Shown here: positions 15,346-22,654 of the stretch, piece after piece | Position numbering within the stretch: position 1 is the stretch's first letter | Layout: each line of letters begins with the position of its first letter | NCBI RefSeq assembly: GCF_003324565.1 | Contig: NZ_QOLA01000039.1 | Span: 1-37,625 of the forward strand | Reading direction: 5' to 3' | Length of the DNA: 37,625 nucleotides | From: Streptomyces sp. SDr-06 | GTDB taxonomy: Bacteria > Actinomycetota > Actinomycetes > Streptomycetales > Streptomycetaceae | Position numbers and translations under genes: made by a program | The notes under the pieces: model-generated | What the model saw: the letters and a program-made list of their open reading frames with translations, nothing else | Databases searched by the model: none | Told to the model about the DNA's origin: nothing

Positions 15346-16095
15346 GTGACCACCATCGACACCACGGCCATCACGGTCGTACTGCCCGAGGCGTTCGACG
15401 AGCGCTGGAGCCGCCTGCCCGGCATCCAGGTCGACGGCCGGCGCATCACCATCGACCCGGCCGAGTACTTCTTCCGCTTCGAGTCCAACACCTGGCTCGT
15501 CGCCGATTGGGAGCTGGTCAAGTCCCAGCTCCTGGAGCTGCAGGAGACCACCGAGAGCGCGGTCGAGCAGCTCGCGTTGGACTTCATCAAGGCCCACGCC
15601 GTCTCTACCTCGGACGCCGCCCGAGTCATGTCCACGGCGTACGAGGTGTACGCCTACTTGTTCCGCGACGAGCACCTCGCCGGCCTCGGCCTGCCGCAGA
15701 TCACCGCCGAGCATCTGCGGATGCTGCGCGAGGCGGCCACGCTGATGGCGCTGAACAAGGTGGAGCTGGACGGGCACATCTCCAACGTCGGTCCGTGCTG
15801 GTTCTTCCCCGCTGCCACCTCCGTCGTCTTCGACCTGGATGACGAGATGGGCGGGACGCTCGACGAGGTGTACCACGGCGGCTGGTTCAACGAGCACCGC
15901 CGCATCGAGTCCATCAAGGCTCACGCCGCCCTCGGCGGCCGGCTCGTGCACGGCTGCCAGTCCGTGCCGGACCAGTCCGGCGGCGTTGTCGCGCCCTACG
16001 GTGCGTCGATGACCGCCTTCCGCGACGGCCTCGCGGCCTTCAAGGCCGGCTGGATCGAGCAGGTCTACGCCCATCGCGTGAGCCCTGCCGCATAG
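15346..16095 (+). CDS. 249-aa protein of unknown function in cargo operon
   Basis: No family is recognised. GTG 15346 follows ACGGAGAC (ribosome binding site). The N-terminal 50 residues are beta-rich (ITVVLPEAFDERWSRLPGIQ, GRRITIDPAEYFFRFESNTW). Residues 50-145 form a helical bundle (LVKSQLLELQETTESAVEQL and ITAEHLRMLREAATLMALN). The C-terminal third holds small motifs that could be catalytic or metal-binding: GPCWFFPAATSVVFDLDDEM (two aspartates), YHGGWFNEHRR and VHGCQSVPDQSGG. These hint at an enzyme or ligand-binding protein. It is the first gene of a rightward set with a kinase-like protein, a methyltransferase and a HAD protein, each within about 80 bp of the next. It therefore probably acts in the same pathway. 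Confidence 0.8.
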   Translation: MTTIDTTAITVVLPEAFDERWSRLPGIQVDGRRITIDPAEYFFRFESNTWLVADWELVKSQLLELQETTESAVEQLALDFIKAHAVSTSDAARVMSTAYEVYAYLFRDEHLAGLGLPQITAEHLRMLREAATLMALNKVELDGHISNVGPCWFFPAATSVVFDLDDEMGGTLDEVYHGGWFNEHRRIESIKAHAALGGRLVHGCQSVPDQSGGVVAPYGASMTAFRDGLAAFKAGWIEQVYAHRVSPAA

Positions 16096-16115
16096 CACCA
16101 CACCGCACACCAGGC

Positions 16116-16150
16116 TCCGGGGCGGGCCGGCATCTCTCGCCCGCCCCGGA
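16116..16150 (+). other. Intercistronic 12-bp-stem hairpin
   Basis: TCCGGGGCGGGC (16116-16127) and GCCCGCCCCGGA (16139-16150) pair perfectly around an 11-base loop in the 82-bp gap between the 249-aa gene and the kinase-like gene. There is no T run. It may act as partial termination or as a processing/stability element that makes the first gene more abundant than the rest. Confidence 0.55.
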
Positions 16151-16177
16151 TGCCCCCAAACTCCCTGGAGCCCCCAC

Positions 16178-17089
16178 GTGACCGCGAACCCCAGCGCCGA
16201 ACTCCTCGACAACCTGCTCACCATGGCCGGACGGACCACCGCCGTGCGCGAGGAGGTGCGCGTGTGGTCCATGTCCGGTGTCGAGCGCCTGACCTTCCCC
16301 GACGCCAGCACCGCGATCTTCAAGTACGCGAAGCGGCCCTTCGACAGCGAGGATCAGTCCCTCCGTCTGGCACATACGCTCGGCGTCCCCGTCCCGCAGA
16401 TCCACGCCTCCGCCGTCCTGGACGGTTGGCTCGGCATGCTCATGGAAGACCTCGGCCCCGCCGTCCGCGACGCCGATGACCTCGACGGCACCGCCGCGGC
16501 CGTGGTCCTGCACGGCACCCGTACGGCTGCAGCCTTGCCCGTCCTCGACCAGGTCCGCCTCCGCTCACTGCCGAACCGGGCCCTGGAACACCTCGCCCAG
16601 CTCCGCAAGGCCGAGCGCTGGCAAGACACGGACGACATCGAGGACGCGCTCGACCGGATCGCTCAGGCCGCCAAGGCCCGGTCGGCCGGTACGACGGTGG
16701 CGCCGTTCGGCTGGGTGCACTCCGAGTTCCACCCCACGAGCCTCCACATTGGCCAACACGGCTGGCGGCTGCTGGACTTCGCCCGCGCCTTTACCGGCCC
16801 CGGCCTGCTCGACCTCGCCAGCTGGCACGGCACCCTCGACACCCCCAACCCCGTACGCCTCCGTGTCTTCCTGGAGCAGTACGTCACCGCTGGCGGCACC
16901 CCGGACGCTCTCACCCAGCGCGGCGGACTCACCGCCGAGAACTGGGCGCTGGGCTGGCACCGCATGTGGGCCGTCGAGTGGTTCATGGAACAGTCCATCC
17001 GCTGGATCAACGACCAGGCCACCGACCCCAGCTACGTCAAGGCCGTACGCCGCCATCTCACCGACATCCTCCACTTCCTGGAGGTCTGA
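16178..17089 (+). CDS. Phosphotransferase-fold protein with altered catalytic loop
   Basis: 303 aa with start GTG 16178, seven bases after CTGGAG. The fold is that of aminoglycoside/choline-type kinases. An N-lobe with a candidate ATP Lys49 (TAIFKYAKRP) is followed by the hinge MLMEDLGP (87-94). The catalytic loop HSEFHPTSLHI starts at 181, and LLDFARAFTGPGLLDLASW contains Asp200. In active family members the loop is HGDxxxxN. Here the catalytic Asp is Glu183 and the Asn is Ser188, while the metal-binding Asp200 remains. This is either a specialised kinase or a pseudokinase/binding protein. The gene ends 1 bp before the methyltransferase start, so the two are coupled. Confidence 0.85.
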   Translation: MTANPSAELLDNLLTMAGRTTAVREEVRVWSMSGVERLTFPDASTAIFKYAKRPFDSEDQSLRLAHTLGVPVPQIHASAVLDGWLGMLMEDLGPAVRDADDLDGTAAAVVLHGTRTAAALPVLDQVRLRSLPNRALEHLAQLRKAERWQDTDDIEDALDRIAQAAKARSAGTTVAPFGWVHSEFHPTSLHIGQHGWRLLDFARAFTGPGLLDLASWHGTLDTPNPVRLRVFLEQYVTAGGTPDALTQRGGLTAENWALGWHRMWAVEWFMEQSIRWINDQATDPSYVKAVRRHLTDILHFLEV

Positions 17090-17090
17090 C

Positions 17091-17783
17091 GTGCTCGCCC
17101 AGGCTTCCCCGTGGTACGTACACGCCCTCCAGCGCACTACGGCCAGCCCCGCCGAGCCGCTGTCGGTACCCGCCCGGATGGAATGGACAACGCGGCCAGG
17201 CAGCGGGCCCGGCGCCGAGATTCTCGGCTCGGACCTGCGCCGCAAGCGGCTGCTGGAACTCGGCTGCGGCCCCGGTCACAACGCCGCCCACCTCGCCACC
17301 CGCTACGGCGCCCAGGTCACCGGTGTCGATCTGGTCGGGCTGCAGGTCCGCCGGGCTCGGTCGCACTACGGGCGGCTGAACAACCTGACCTTCGTCGCCG
17401 GCCATGCCCTGCACTACCTGCAAGCCTCCGACGAGCAGTTCGACGCCATCTACTCCGTCTTCGGGGCCATCGGCTTGGTAGCGCCCGAGCTTCTGCTCCC
17501 GGCCATCGCCCAGCACCTCAAACCCGGGCGCACCCTCGCCTTCTCCGTCCCCCATCCCAAGCGCGGCGGCTTGCGACCCACCGCCGACGACCGACCCCGC
17601 CGAGACTACGTCACTCTCCCCGACCGCACCCGCCTACCCATCGCCCGCTGGGACTTCGATGCCGACCGCTGGGAGAAACACCTCGACCGCGCCGGCCTCT
17701 GGCTCACCTCGGCCCAGGAGTTCCATGACGCCCGCCGCGGCCTCTGGCCCACCACGTTGCTGATCACCGCGCGCAAGCTCTGA
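17091..17783 (+). CDS. Class I SAM-dependent methyltransferase
   Basis: 230 aa from GTG 17091, with GGAGG six bases upstream inside the previous gene's end. Motif I is LLELGCGPGHN (about residues 54-64). The acidic residue after strand 2 is Asp80 (VTGVDLVGL), and motif II/III lies in FDAIYSVFGAIGLV and HLKPGRTLAFSVPHP. The N-terminal 35 residues precede the Rossmann core and may form the substrate cap. It transfers a methyl group from S-adenosylmethionine to an unknown small molecule. The tight spacing to the kinase-like gene implies that they act on the same substrate. Confidence 0.9.
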   Translation: MLAQASPWYVHALQRTTASPAEPLSVPARMEWTTRPGSGPGAEILGSDLRRKRLLELGCGPGHNAAHLATRYGAQVTGVDLVGLQVRRARSHYGRLNNLTFVAGHALHYLQASDEQFDAIYSVFGAIGLVAPELLLPAIAQHLKPGRTLAFSVPHPKRGGLRPTADDRPRRDYVTLPDRTRLPIARWDFDADRWEKHLDRAGLWLTSAQEFHDARRGLWPTTLLITARKL

Positions 17784-17814
17784 CCCCCACTCCGCCGTCT
17801 CTTGGGAGAAACCG

Positions 17815-18393
17815 ATGCGCCCGCCCTATCTGCTCCTCGACGTCGACGGCGTCCTCATACCCTTCCCGGACGCCGATGGGACCAGTCCGGCCACCCACGA
17901 CCGCCACGACGTCGTTCCCACCGGCCGTAGCGCCGACGATCCGGTCACCGTCTGGCTCAGCCCGATCCATGGCCCCTTGCTCATGGACGTGATACGGACC
18001 GGCCTGGTCACCCCGGTCTGGTGCACGAGCTGGCGCCAGGACGCCACCACACTGATCGGGCCGCTCCTCGGCCTCCCGTCTCTGCCATACGTCGACCTCC
18101 CGCGTCCGCAGATCACCACCAGCCACCCCAACGGCTATCTCTGGAAACGAGACCATGTCGATGTCTGGCTGGGCGACATGCCTGTTGCTTGGGTCGACGA
18201 CGACTTCACCGCCGACGACCATGCCTGGGCAGCAGAGCGCACGGCGCGTGGGATAACGACTTTCCTGGTCCAGCCTGATCCCCACATCGGGTTGTTGGCC
18301 GAGCACCTGGCTGAGGTCATGAAATGGGTTGACCGCTTGTCCGTCGTGCCAGCCAGCGAATCCGCTGGTGCTCCTGGAGCCGAAGTAGCCTGA
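17815..18393 (+). CDS. HAD-like phosphatase of the Swiss-army-knife RNA-repair type
   Basis: 192 aa; ATG 17815 follows GGGAGA. The HAD nucleophile motif is LLLDVDGVLIPF with Asp9 and Asp11. VWCTSWRQDA gives the motif II Ser/Thr, YLWKRDHVDVWL the Lys of motif III, and VAWVDDDFTADDHAWA the acidic motif IV. This order, with the TSWR signature and the DDDF acidic end, matches the HAD family named after Swiss Army Knife RNA repair proteins (recalled, not searched). Stand-alone Streptomyces members have no proven substrate. It is the last gene of the rightward cargo set, 31 bp after the methyltransferase, and converges on the relaxase. Confidence 0.87.
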   Translation: MRPPYLLLDVDGVLIPFPDADGTSPATHDRHDVVPTGRSADDPVTVWLSPIHGPLLMDVIRTGLVTPVWCTSWRQDATTLIGPLLGLPSLPYVDLPRPQITTSHPNGYLWKRDHVDVWLGDMPVAWVDDDFTADDHAWAAERTARGITTFLVQPDPHIGLLAEHLAEVMKWVDRLSVVPASESAGAPGAEVA

Positions 18394-18448
18394 AGTGATC
18401 ACGGAGCAGGACGTCAACACTGTCCGAGAGCCGAGCCGACTGCTTGAT

Positions 18449-20145
18449 CTATCGATGTCGTCCACGTTCCTCGGGCCTGGAGGCCGGCGTCGTGGCCGAG
18501 GGCTGGAGAGCCAGGGGCCGAGAGGACCCTCCCGGTGTGCTGCTTCGCTTGCGTGCTGCCTGTGCTCGCCTGTTCGGCTGGACGGTGATGCGCCAGTTGA
18601 GGACCTCGGCGGGGCGTTCGGCGGTGTCGAGTTCTCGCAGGGCGGCGACTTCAGCCAAGAGACGCCGGGGGTAGTGGCCGGCGGTCTCGGCGCGGGCGAG
18701 GGTTGTGGTCAGGGCTGGCCAAGCGGGATCGGCGAGGACCCGTTCGGCCTGGTTGGGGAGGGCTGCGCGCAGATCCTGCTCGAAGCGGCTGATGGTGGCG
18801 GCGCGTGGCGCGCGTCGGGTGAGATCTGCCAGGACCGGCGCGGCAGCTTCCTGGTAACCGGCCTGTAGGTGACGGAAGGCTTGCTCAGCCGCGGCGGCCT
18901 GCTGCTCGTGGCCGCGTTGTTCGTGCCACTTGGCAGCTGCCCGCGACAGGTAGAGCGCGGCGAAGAGCAGGGCGATGGCGAGTCCGCCCGGATCGTGTGT
19001 GGCGTAGGCGAGTTCCTTGGCGGCTTCCCGCAGAGCGGTGGCGGCTTGATGGTCGGCCCGGATCGCCGAACGGCGGGCGCGGTTGAACACCTGTGCCGCT
19101 GCTTGTAGTTCGGCCCGGTGCGGGCCGTGGCTGGCGAGGGCCAGGTTGTGGAGGGTGTCGCCGAAGGCATAGAGGTGGCCCTGGGCCACGGCCTCGCCAC
19201 CTGAGTCGAGGACGGCGTGCGCGTGGCGGATGGCGGTTTCGGCGCGGTGCCACGGCTCGGCCGGGTCCGCCATCGGTTGAGGGCGGTCGTCCAGCTCCTG
19301 GGTCGGGAGGCGTTCGCGCAGACGGTTGCCGGACAGGTCGGGGGCGAGCTTTGAGCCGCCGTACCAGATCGGCTCGCCTTGGGCGGTGTCGCCAGGGGCG
19401 GCCAGGCTGTAGCCGGTCACCTCGCCGGTCTCGGGGCCGATGCGCGGCTTGACCTGGATGCCGAGGGAGCGCAGCACGGTGAAGTACTCGTCGATGCTCT
19501 GCGTACGGCGGCGGCGACCGCGTACGCCTGCTCGCGCAGCCACTCCCGCGCGGTCTCCTCCCGCCCCTGGCGTTCCGCCTTCGCCCGCTCGGCGCCGGTC
19601 GGGGTACGCGGGGCGGTGAGGTCACCGGACTTCAGGCGGCGCAGCCCGAACTCGGCCTCGATCTTGCGGCATTCCAGCTGTGCCCGCCAGCCGTCCCGGT
19701 TAGTACGAGGGCGGCGGCTGTCGGCTCGGACGGTGGTGGCCATGAGGTGGATGTGGTCGTCGGCGTGCCGTACCGCGATCCAGCGGCACGCCTTGTCGTT
19801 TCCCTCGGGGGCGATGCCCGTGGCGGCTACGACGCGGCGGGCAACCTCGGCCCACTTAGCGTCGGTGAGGTAGCGGTCGCCGGGTGCGGTGCGCACCGGG
19901 CAGTGCCACACATGCTGCGGTGGCTGCTTTCCTCCGAGTTCCCGGGTGCGGAGGTCGACGTGGTGGTCCAGGCGCCGGGCGAGCTGGGTGTAGGTGGCGG
20001 CGTGGTCGCGGCCGGGGTCGGGGGCGCCGGCCATGTCCCAGGCGGCCACGATGTGGGGGTCCGTGTGCTCGTCGCGCCGCCCCTTGCCGAAGAGGTAGTT
20101 GATCAGGCCGAGGGTGCTGGAGCCGGTGGAGACGTCAGGCACCAT
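18449..20145 (-). pseudogene. HUH relaxase (MobA/VirD2 type), frameshifted
   Basis: The start is ATG 20145 with GGAAGGAG upstream. The first frame (to about 19500) has NYLFGKGRRDEHTDPHIVAA near the N-terminus and the three-histidine metal motif in VRHADDHIHLMATTVR, the hallmark of Relaxase/Mobilisation proteins that nick oriT and bind the 5' end through a Tyr. Near 19495-19510 a one-base deletion shifts the frame: the upstream frame ends AVAAAVRRASTS and the next frame resumes at QSIDEYFTVLRSLGIQVKPR. The second frame runs on to 18449 with a long helical tail (about 330 aa). The nicking domain may still be made as a roughly 240-aa fragment plus a wrong tail. The start overlaps the MobC stop by 11 bp, as in coupled mob operons. 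Confidence 0.85.
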
Positions 20146-20686
20146 GACCGGCTCCTTCCGCCAGGAGCAGGTCCATGAGTGCGTAACTGGCCTGGGCGGC
20201 CTGCTCAATGCGGTCGAGGACGACCTCGGCACGCTCGGGTATCGCGCCGGAGTGGATGGCTGCCGTGACCTGGTTCAGGTTGGTGCCGATCCGGTTCAGC
20301 GCCTTGGTGTGCGCTTCGATGGCCTCCACCAGAGGGCGGATGGGGTCGTCCTCCGGGCTGCCGACCATGCCCGCCTTGCCGAGCGCGATGGCGAGGGCGG
20401 CGTCGCCGACAAAGCCTGCGAACTTCTGGTGGCGCCGCTTGGCCTCGGCGTCGATGAGGCGGACTGCGGTCGGCGTGAAGCCGATCTTCTTCTCTTGGTC
20501 GCGCTTCTCAATGGTGCGCTTGCAGTTCATCCGCGCGGGCAGCGCGGGGGCGTCAGGCTCACGCCACGAGGGCTGCTCAACGGCGGCGGGCGGTTGACGG
20601 GCAGACAGCTCGGCGTGTGGGGAGATGGAGTCGGGGACGGGGGGCTCGGTGCTATCGGCGGGAGACGCGGTGCGGGGCTCGTTCAC
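20135..20686 (-). CDS. MobC-like relaxosome accessory protein
   Basis: 183 aa. The conserved part starts around MNCKRTIEKRDQEKKIGFTP (ATG 20530), with a ribbon-helix-helix-like segment (AVRLIDAEAKRRHQKFAGFV). It ends with the MobC signature LNRIGTNLNQVTAAIHSG. The first 52 residues from ATG 20686 are Pro/Ser/Ala-rich and low complexity; they may be a linker, or the true start may be ATG 20530. MobC proteins bind oriT and help the relaxase melt DNA. It is on the same strand as and directly upstream of the relaxase, with an 11-bp overlap. Confidence 0.8.
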   Translation of the reverse strand: MNEPRTASPADSTEPPVPDSISPHAELSARQPPAAVEQPSWREPDAPALPARMNCKRTIEKRDQEKKIGFTPTAVRLIDAEAKRRHQKFAGFVGDAALAIALGKAGMVGSPEDDPIRPLVEAIEAHTKALNRIGTNLNQVTAAIHSGAIPERAEVVLDRIEQAAQASYALMDLLLAEGAGHGA

Positions 20687-20699
20687 CCCTCCTCAGGCT

Positions 20700-20719
20700 C
20701 GGGCGCCCGCTGGCGCCCG
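20700..20719. other. Candidate oriT hairpin
   Basis: CGGGCGCC (20700-20707) and GGCGCCCG (20712-20719) are perfect arms around CGCT. They lie 14 bp upstream of the MobC start and at the break point of the integrase remnant. Origins of transfer in mobilizable elements usually sit beside the mobC/relaxase genes and carry such a repeat next to the nick site. It could equally be a plain terminator. Confidence 0.35.
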
Positions 20720-20720
20720 G

Positions 20721-21017
20721 CCCAACGAAGCGGCCGAGCGCGAGGCACGCAAGTCCGTCGAACTGCCGCACATGGTGACCCACGACCTGCGCCACTTCTA
20801 CGCCTCCGCCCTCATCGCCGGCGGAGCGAGCGTCAAGCAGGTCCAGCTCGTCCTCGGCCACGCGTCCGCCGTCATCACGCTGCGGATCTACGCGCACCTG
20901 TGGCCGGGTGAAGAAGACCGCACCCGGACCGTCATGGACGCCGTTCTCGGCGGCCTGTGGACCGGGTGCGGACAGGTAGGCGATGCGACCCGCGAAACCG
21001 CAGGTAAAACGTCCTAG
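20721..21017 (+). pseudogene. Truncated tyrosine integrase, C-terminal end only
   Basis: About 95 codons remain. MVTHDLRHFYASALIAGG contains the HxLRH box with the second catalytic Arg. VQLVLGHASAVITLRIYAHL has the conserved LGH and the nucleophile Tyr in IYAHL. The first catalytic Arg, the core-binding and arm-binding domains are absent, and no integrase sequence occurs elsewhere in the element. It ends 6 bp before attR, the normal place for such a gene. The frame is open back to 20625, but that part is antisense to MobC and not integrase. The remnant cannot excise the element by itself. Confidence 0.85.
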
Positions 21018-21022
21018 CCTTA

Positions 21023-21046
21023 GATCAAGCCTTCTTGGTCTCCCAG
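21023..21046 (-). repeat. attR: functional sodN 3' end
   Basis: The same 24-bp unit as 9492-9515, differing at 21028 and 21044. It includes the last codons and stop of the intact sodN gene, so integration preserved the reading frame. Confidence 0.85.
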
Positions 21047-21420
21047 AAGATGCGGTCGATCTCGGCGATGAGTTCGAGCGCCTTCTCGCCGGTCTTGGGG
21101 TCGGTCGACGCCTTGGCGGCCGAGAGGGCCTTCAGGGTGTCGTTGACCAGCTGGTGGAGCTGGGGGTACTTCTCGAAGTGCGGGGGCTTGAAGTAGTCGC
21201 TCCACAGCACGGAGACGTGGTGCTTCGCGAGCTCCGCGCGCTGCTCCTTGATGACCACGGCACGCGCACGGAAGTGCGGGTCCTCGTTGGCCTGGAACTT
21301 CTCCTGCACGGCCTTGACCGACTCCGCCTCGATGCGGGCCTGGGCCGGGTCGTACACACCGCAGGGCAGGTCGCAGTGCGCGCTGACCTTCACCTTGGGG
21401 GCAAACAGGCGGGAAAGCAT
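21025..21420 (-). CDS. sodN: Nickel superoxide dismutase (precursor)
   Basis: 131 aa from ATG 21420, after GAAGGA. A 14-residue leader (MLSRLFAPKVKVSA) precedes HCDLPCGVY. After cleavage the new N-terminal His together with Cys2 and Cys6 forms the nickel hook, which binds the metal and dismutates superoxide. The rest is the four-helix body (ARIEAESVKAVQEKFQ to AEIDRIFWETKKA). Length and sequence agree with Streptomyces SodN. The divergent neighbour sodX encodes the leader protease. Nickel-dependent control by Nur and related factors is known for the genus but is not demonstrated here. Its last codons are the integration site of the element; the original terminator is now 11.6 kb away. Confidence 0.98.
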   Translation of the reverse strand: MLSRLFAPKVKVSAHCDLPCGVYDPAQARIEAESVKAVQEKFQANEDPHFRARAVVIKEQRAELAKHHVSVLWSDYFKPPHFEKYPQLHQLVNDTLKALSAAKASTDPKTGEKALELIAEIDRIFWETKKA

Positions 21421-21595
21421 TGAGCTGTCCTTCCTCGTGATCGTCTTCTCAGGTGGGACATTACTCGGTGAGAGACGGGATTTCGCGGGTGCCCCCATGG
21501 GCTTAGGCCAAAAGTCCAGGGTCACCCCGGGACTCGTGGCGGAACGTACCGTGGGTGTGGCGGCGGGGTGCCGGTGGCCGGGAGGTGGGTGACGT

Positions 21596-22021
21596 ATGAC
21601 GGACGAGGGGCGGGAGCCGAGGGTGCCGTTGGGGATCGCCGAGGTCCTGGGGACCTCGATGGTTCCCACGCTGTTGCACGGGGACCAGCTGCTCGTGCAC
21701 TACGGGGCGGAGTTGAGGGCCGGTGACGTGGCCGTGCTGCGGCACCCGTTGCAGCAGGACCTGCTCATCGTCAAACGGCTCATGGAGCTGCGCGAGAGCG
21801 GCTGGTGGGTGCTCGGCGACAACACCGACGACGAGGTCGTGGACAGCCGCGCCTTCGGCGCCGTGCCGGTCGACCTCGTGCTCGGCCGGGTGCGCGGGCG
21901 GTACCGGCCGATGACGGCCGGGCGCCGGCGTTCCGTCGGCTACTTGGCGTCCTGGATGCTCTCGTCGGTGCGGCCGGTGCTCTCCGACCGCTCGGTCTCC
22001 AGGCGCTTGCGGGCCCGGTAG
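21596..22021 (+). CDS. sodX: Nickel SOD maturation protease
   Basis: 141 aa; ATG 21596 follows GGGAGG. It is a signal-peptidase-like (S26) fold. GTSMVPTL carries the Ser21 nucleophile, LIVKRLMEL carries Lys60 as general base, and GWWVLGDNTDDEVVDSRAFG is the conserved box E region. Unlike true signal peptidases it has no N-terminal membrane anchor. It removes the SodN leader to expose His1 for nickel binding. It is divergent from sodN across 175 bp. The last 82 bp overlap the 3' end of the convergent CGNR gene; the C-terminal 25 residues are Arg/Ser-rich and probably dispensable. Confidence 0.95.
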   Translation: MTDEGREPRVPLGIAEVLGTSMVPTLLHGDQLLVHYGAELRAGDVAVLRHPLQQDLLIVKRLMELRESGWWVLGDNTDDEVVDSRAFGAVPVDLVLGRVRGRYRPMTAGRRRSVGYLASWMLSSVRPVLSDRSVSRRLRAR

Positions 22022-22554
22022 GCGGCCACGTTGGCGCGGGTCGCGCACCGGTCCGAGCAGTAGCGGCGCGAGCGGTTGGTCGAGGTGTCCAGGTAGGCGT
22101 TGCGGCAGGGCACGGCCTGGCACAGGCCGAGCCGGTCGACGCCGTACTCCGTGAGGTGGAAGGCCAGGCCCATGGAGGCGATCGCCGCGTAGCCCGCCGT
22201 CGCGTTCGAGGGGTGGTCGGCCAGGTGCATGTGCCACAGGGGACGGCCGTCCTCGTCGCGGTGTTCGTGGCCCGACACCTGGGGGCTGACGGGGAACTCC
22301 AGGAGCAGCGAGTTCAGCAGGTCGACCGCCTGGACCTCCTCGCCCCGGTCCGCCGCCTCGAAGACCGCGCGCAGCCGGGCCCGTACCGACCGGAAACGCG
22401 TCACGTCCGCGTCCGTCGCCCGGCGGGCCGCCGACTGGTTCCCGCCGAACAGCTCACGGACCGTCTCCACCGACGTGAGCGCGTCCTTGTTGCGGGCCGG
22501 CTCCTCGGTGTTGACCAGGCGCACGGCGTAGTCCGAGTAATAGGCCAGTTCCAC
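21940..22554 (-). CDS. CGNR zinc-finger regulator
   Basis: 204 aa. The N-terminal ABATE-type domain begins MELAYYSDYAVRLVNTEEPA. The C-terminal zinc finger is CQAVPCRNAYLDTSTNRSRR followed by YCSDRCATRANVAAYRARKR, with four cysteines and the conserved NRSRRYCS-type signature of the CGNR family. It is a presumed stress-linked transcription regulator in actinobacteria. Its last 27 codons overlap the end of sodX on the opposite strand. It is divergent from the methyltransferase at 22655 with a 100-bp shared upstream region. Confidence 0.92.
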   Translation of the reverse strand: MELAYYSDYAVRLVNTEEPARNKDALTSVETVRELFGGNQSAARRATDADVTRFRSVRARLRAVFEAADRGEEVQAVDLLNSLLLEFPVSPQVSGHEHRDEDGRPLWHMHLADHPSNATAGYAAIASMGLAFHLTEYGVDRLGLCQAVPCRNAYLDTSTNRSRRYCSDRCATRANVAAYRARKRLETERSESTGRTDESIQDAK

Positions 22555-22654
22555 TTGTAGTCCTTACGGCGGCGGTCTAGGGTCTGGAGTGTTCCAGGTA
22601 ACGGCTGGGTACCCATCGAGGGTATTACAGAGTGGCTTCCAAGGAGGGATTCCT

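Larger units (their letters stand above)
9492..21046. mobile_element. Integrated mobilizable element in sodN 3' end (defective IME)
   Basis: About 11.5 kb between two 24-bp copies of the sodN 3' end. Its inventory is a PadR regulator, a zinc-finger membrane protein, a 662-aa unknown protein, a six-gene cargo module, a relaxase pseudogene, a MobC-like gene and a truncated tyrosine integrase 6 bp from attR. I find no replication initiator, FtsK/TraB-type translocase or Spd genes, so it is not a self-transmissible actinomycete ICE in its present form. The relaxase plus MobC imply mobilization by a helper. The truncated integrase and frameshifted relaxase suggest that it is now immobile. Confidence 0.8.

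Noticed and set aside
20625..20720. Longer N-terminus for the integrase remnant
   Set aside because: The frame is open but is antisense to MobC and has no integrase-like sequence.
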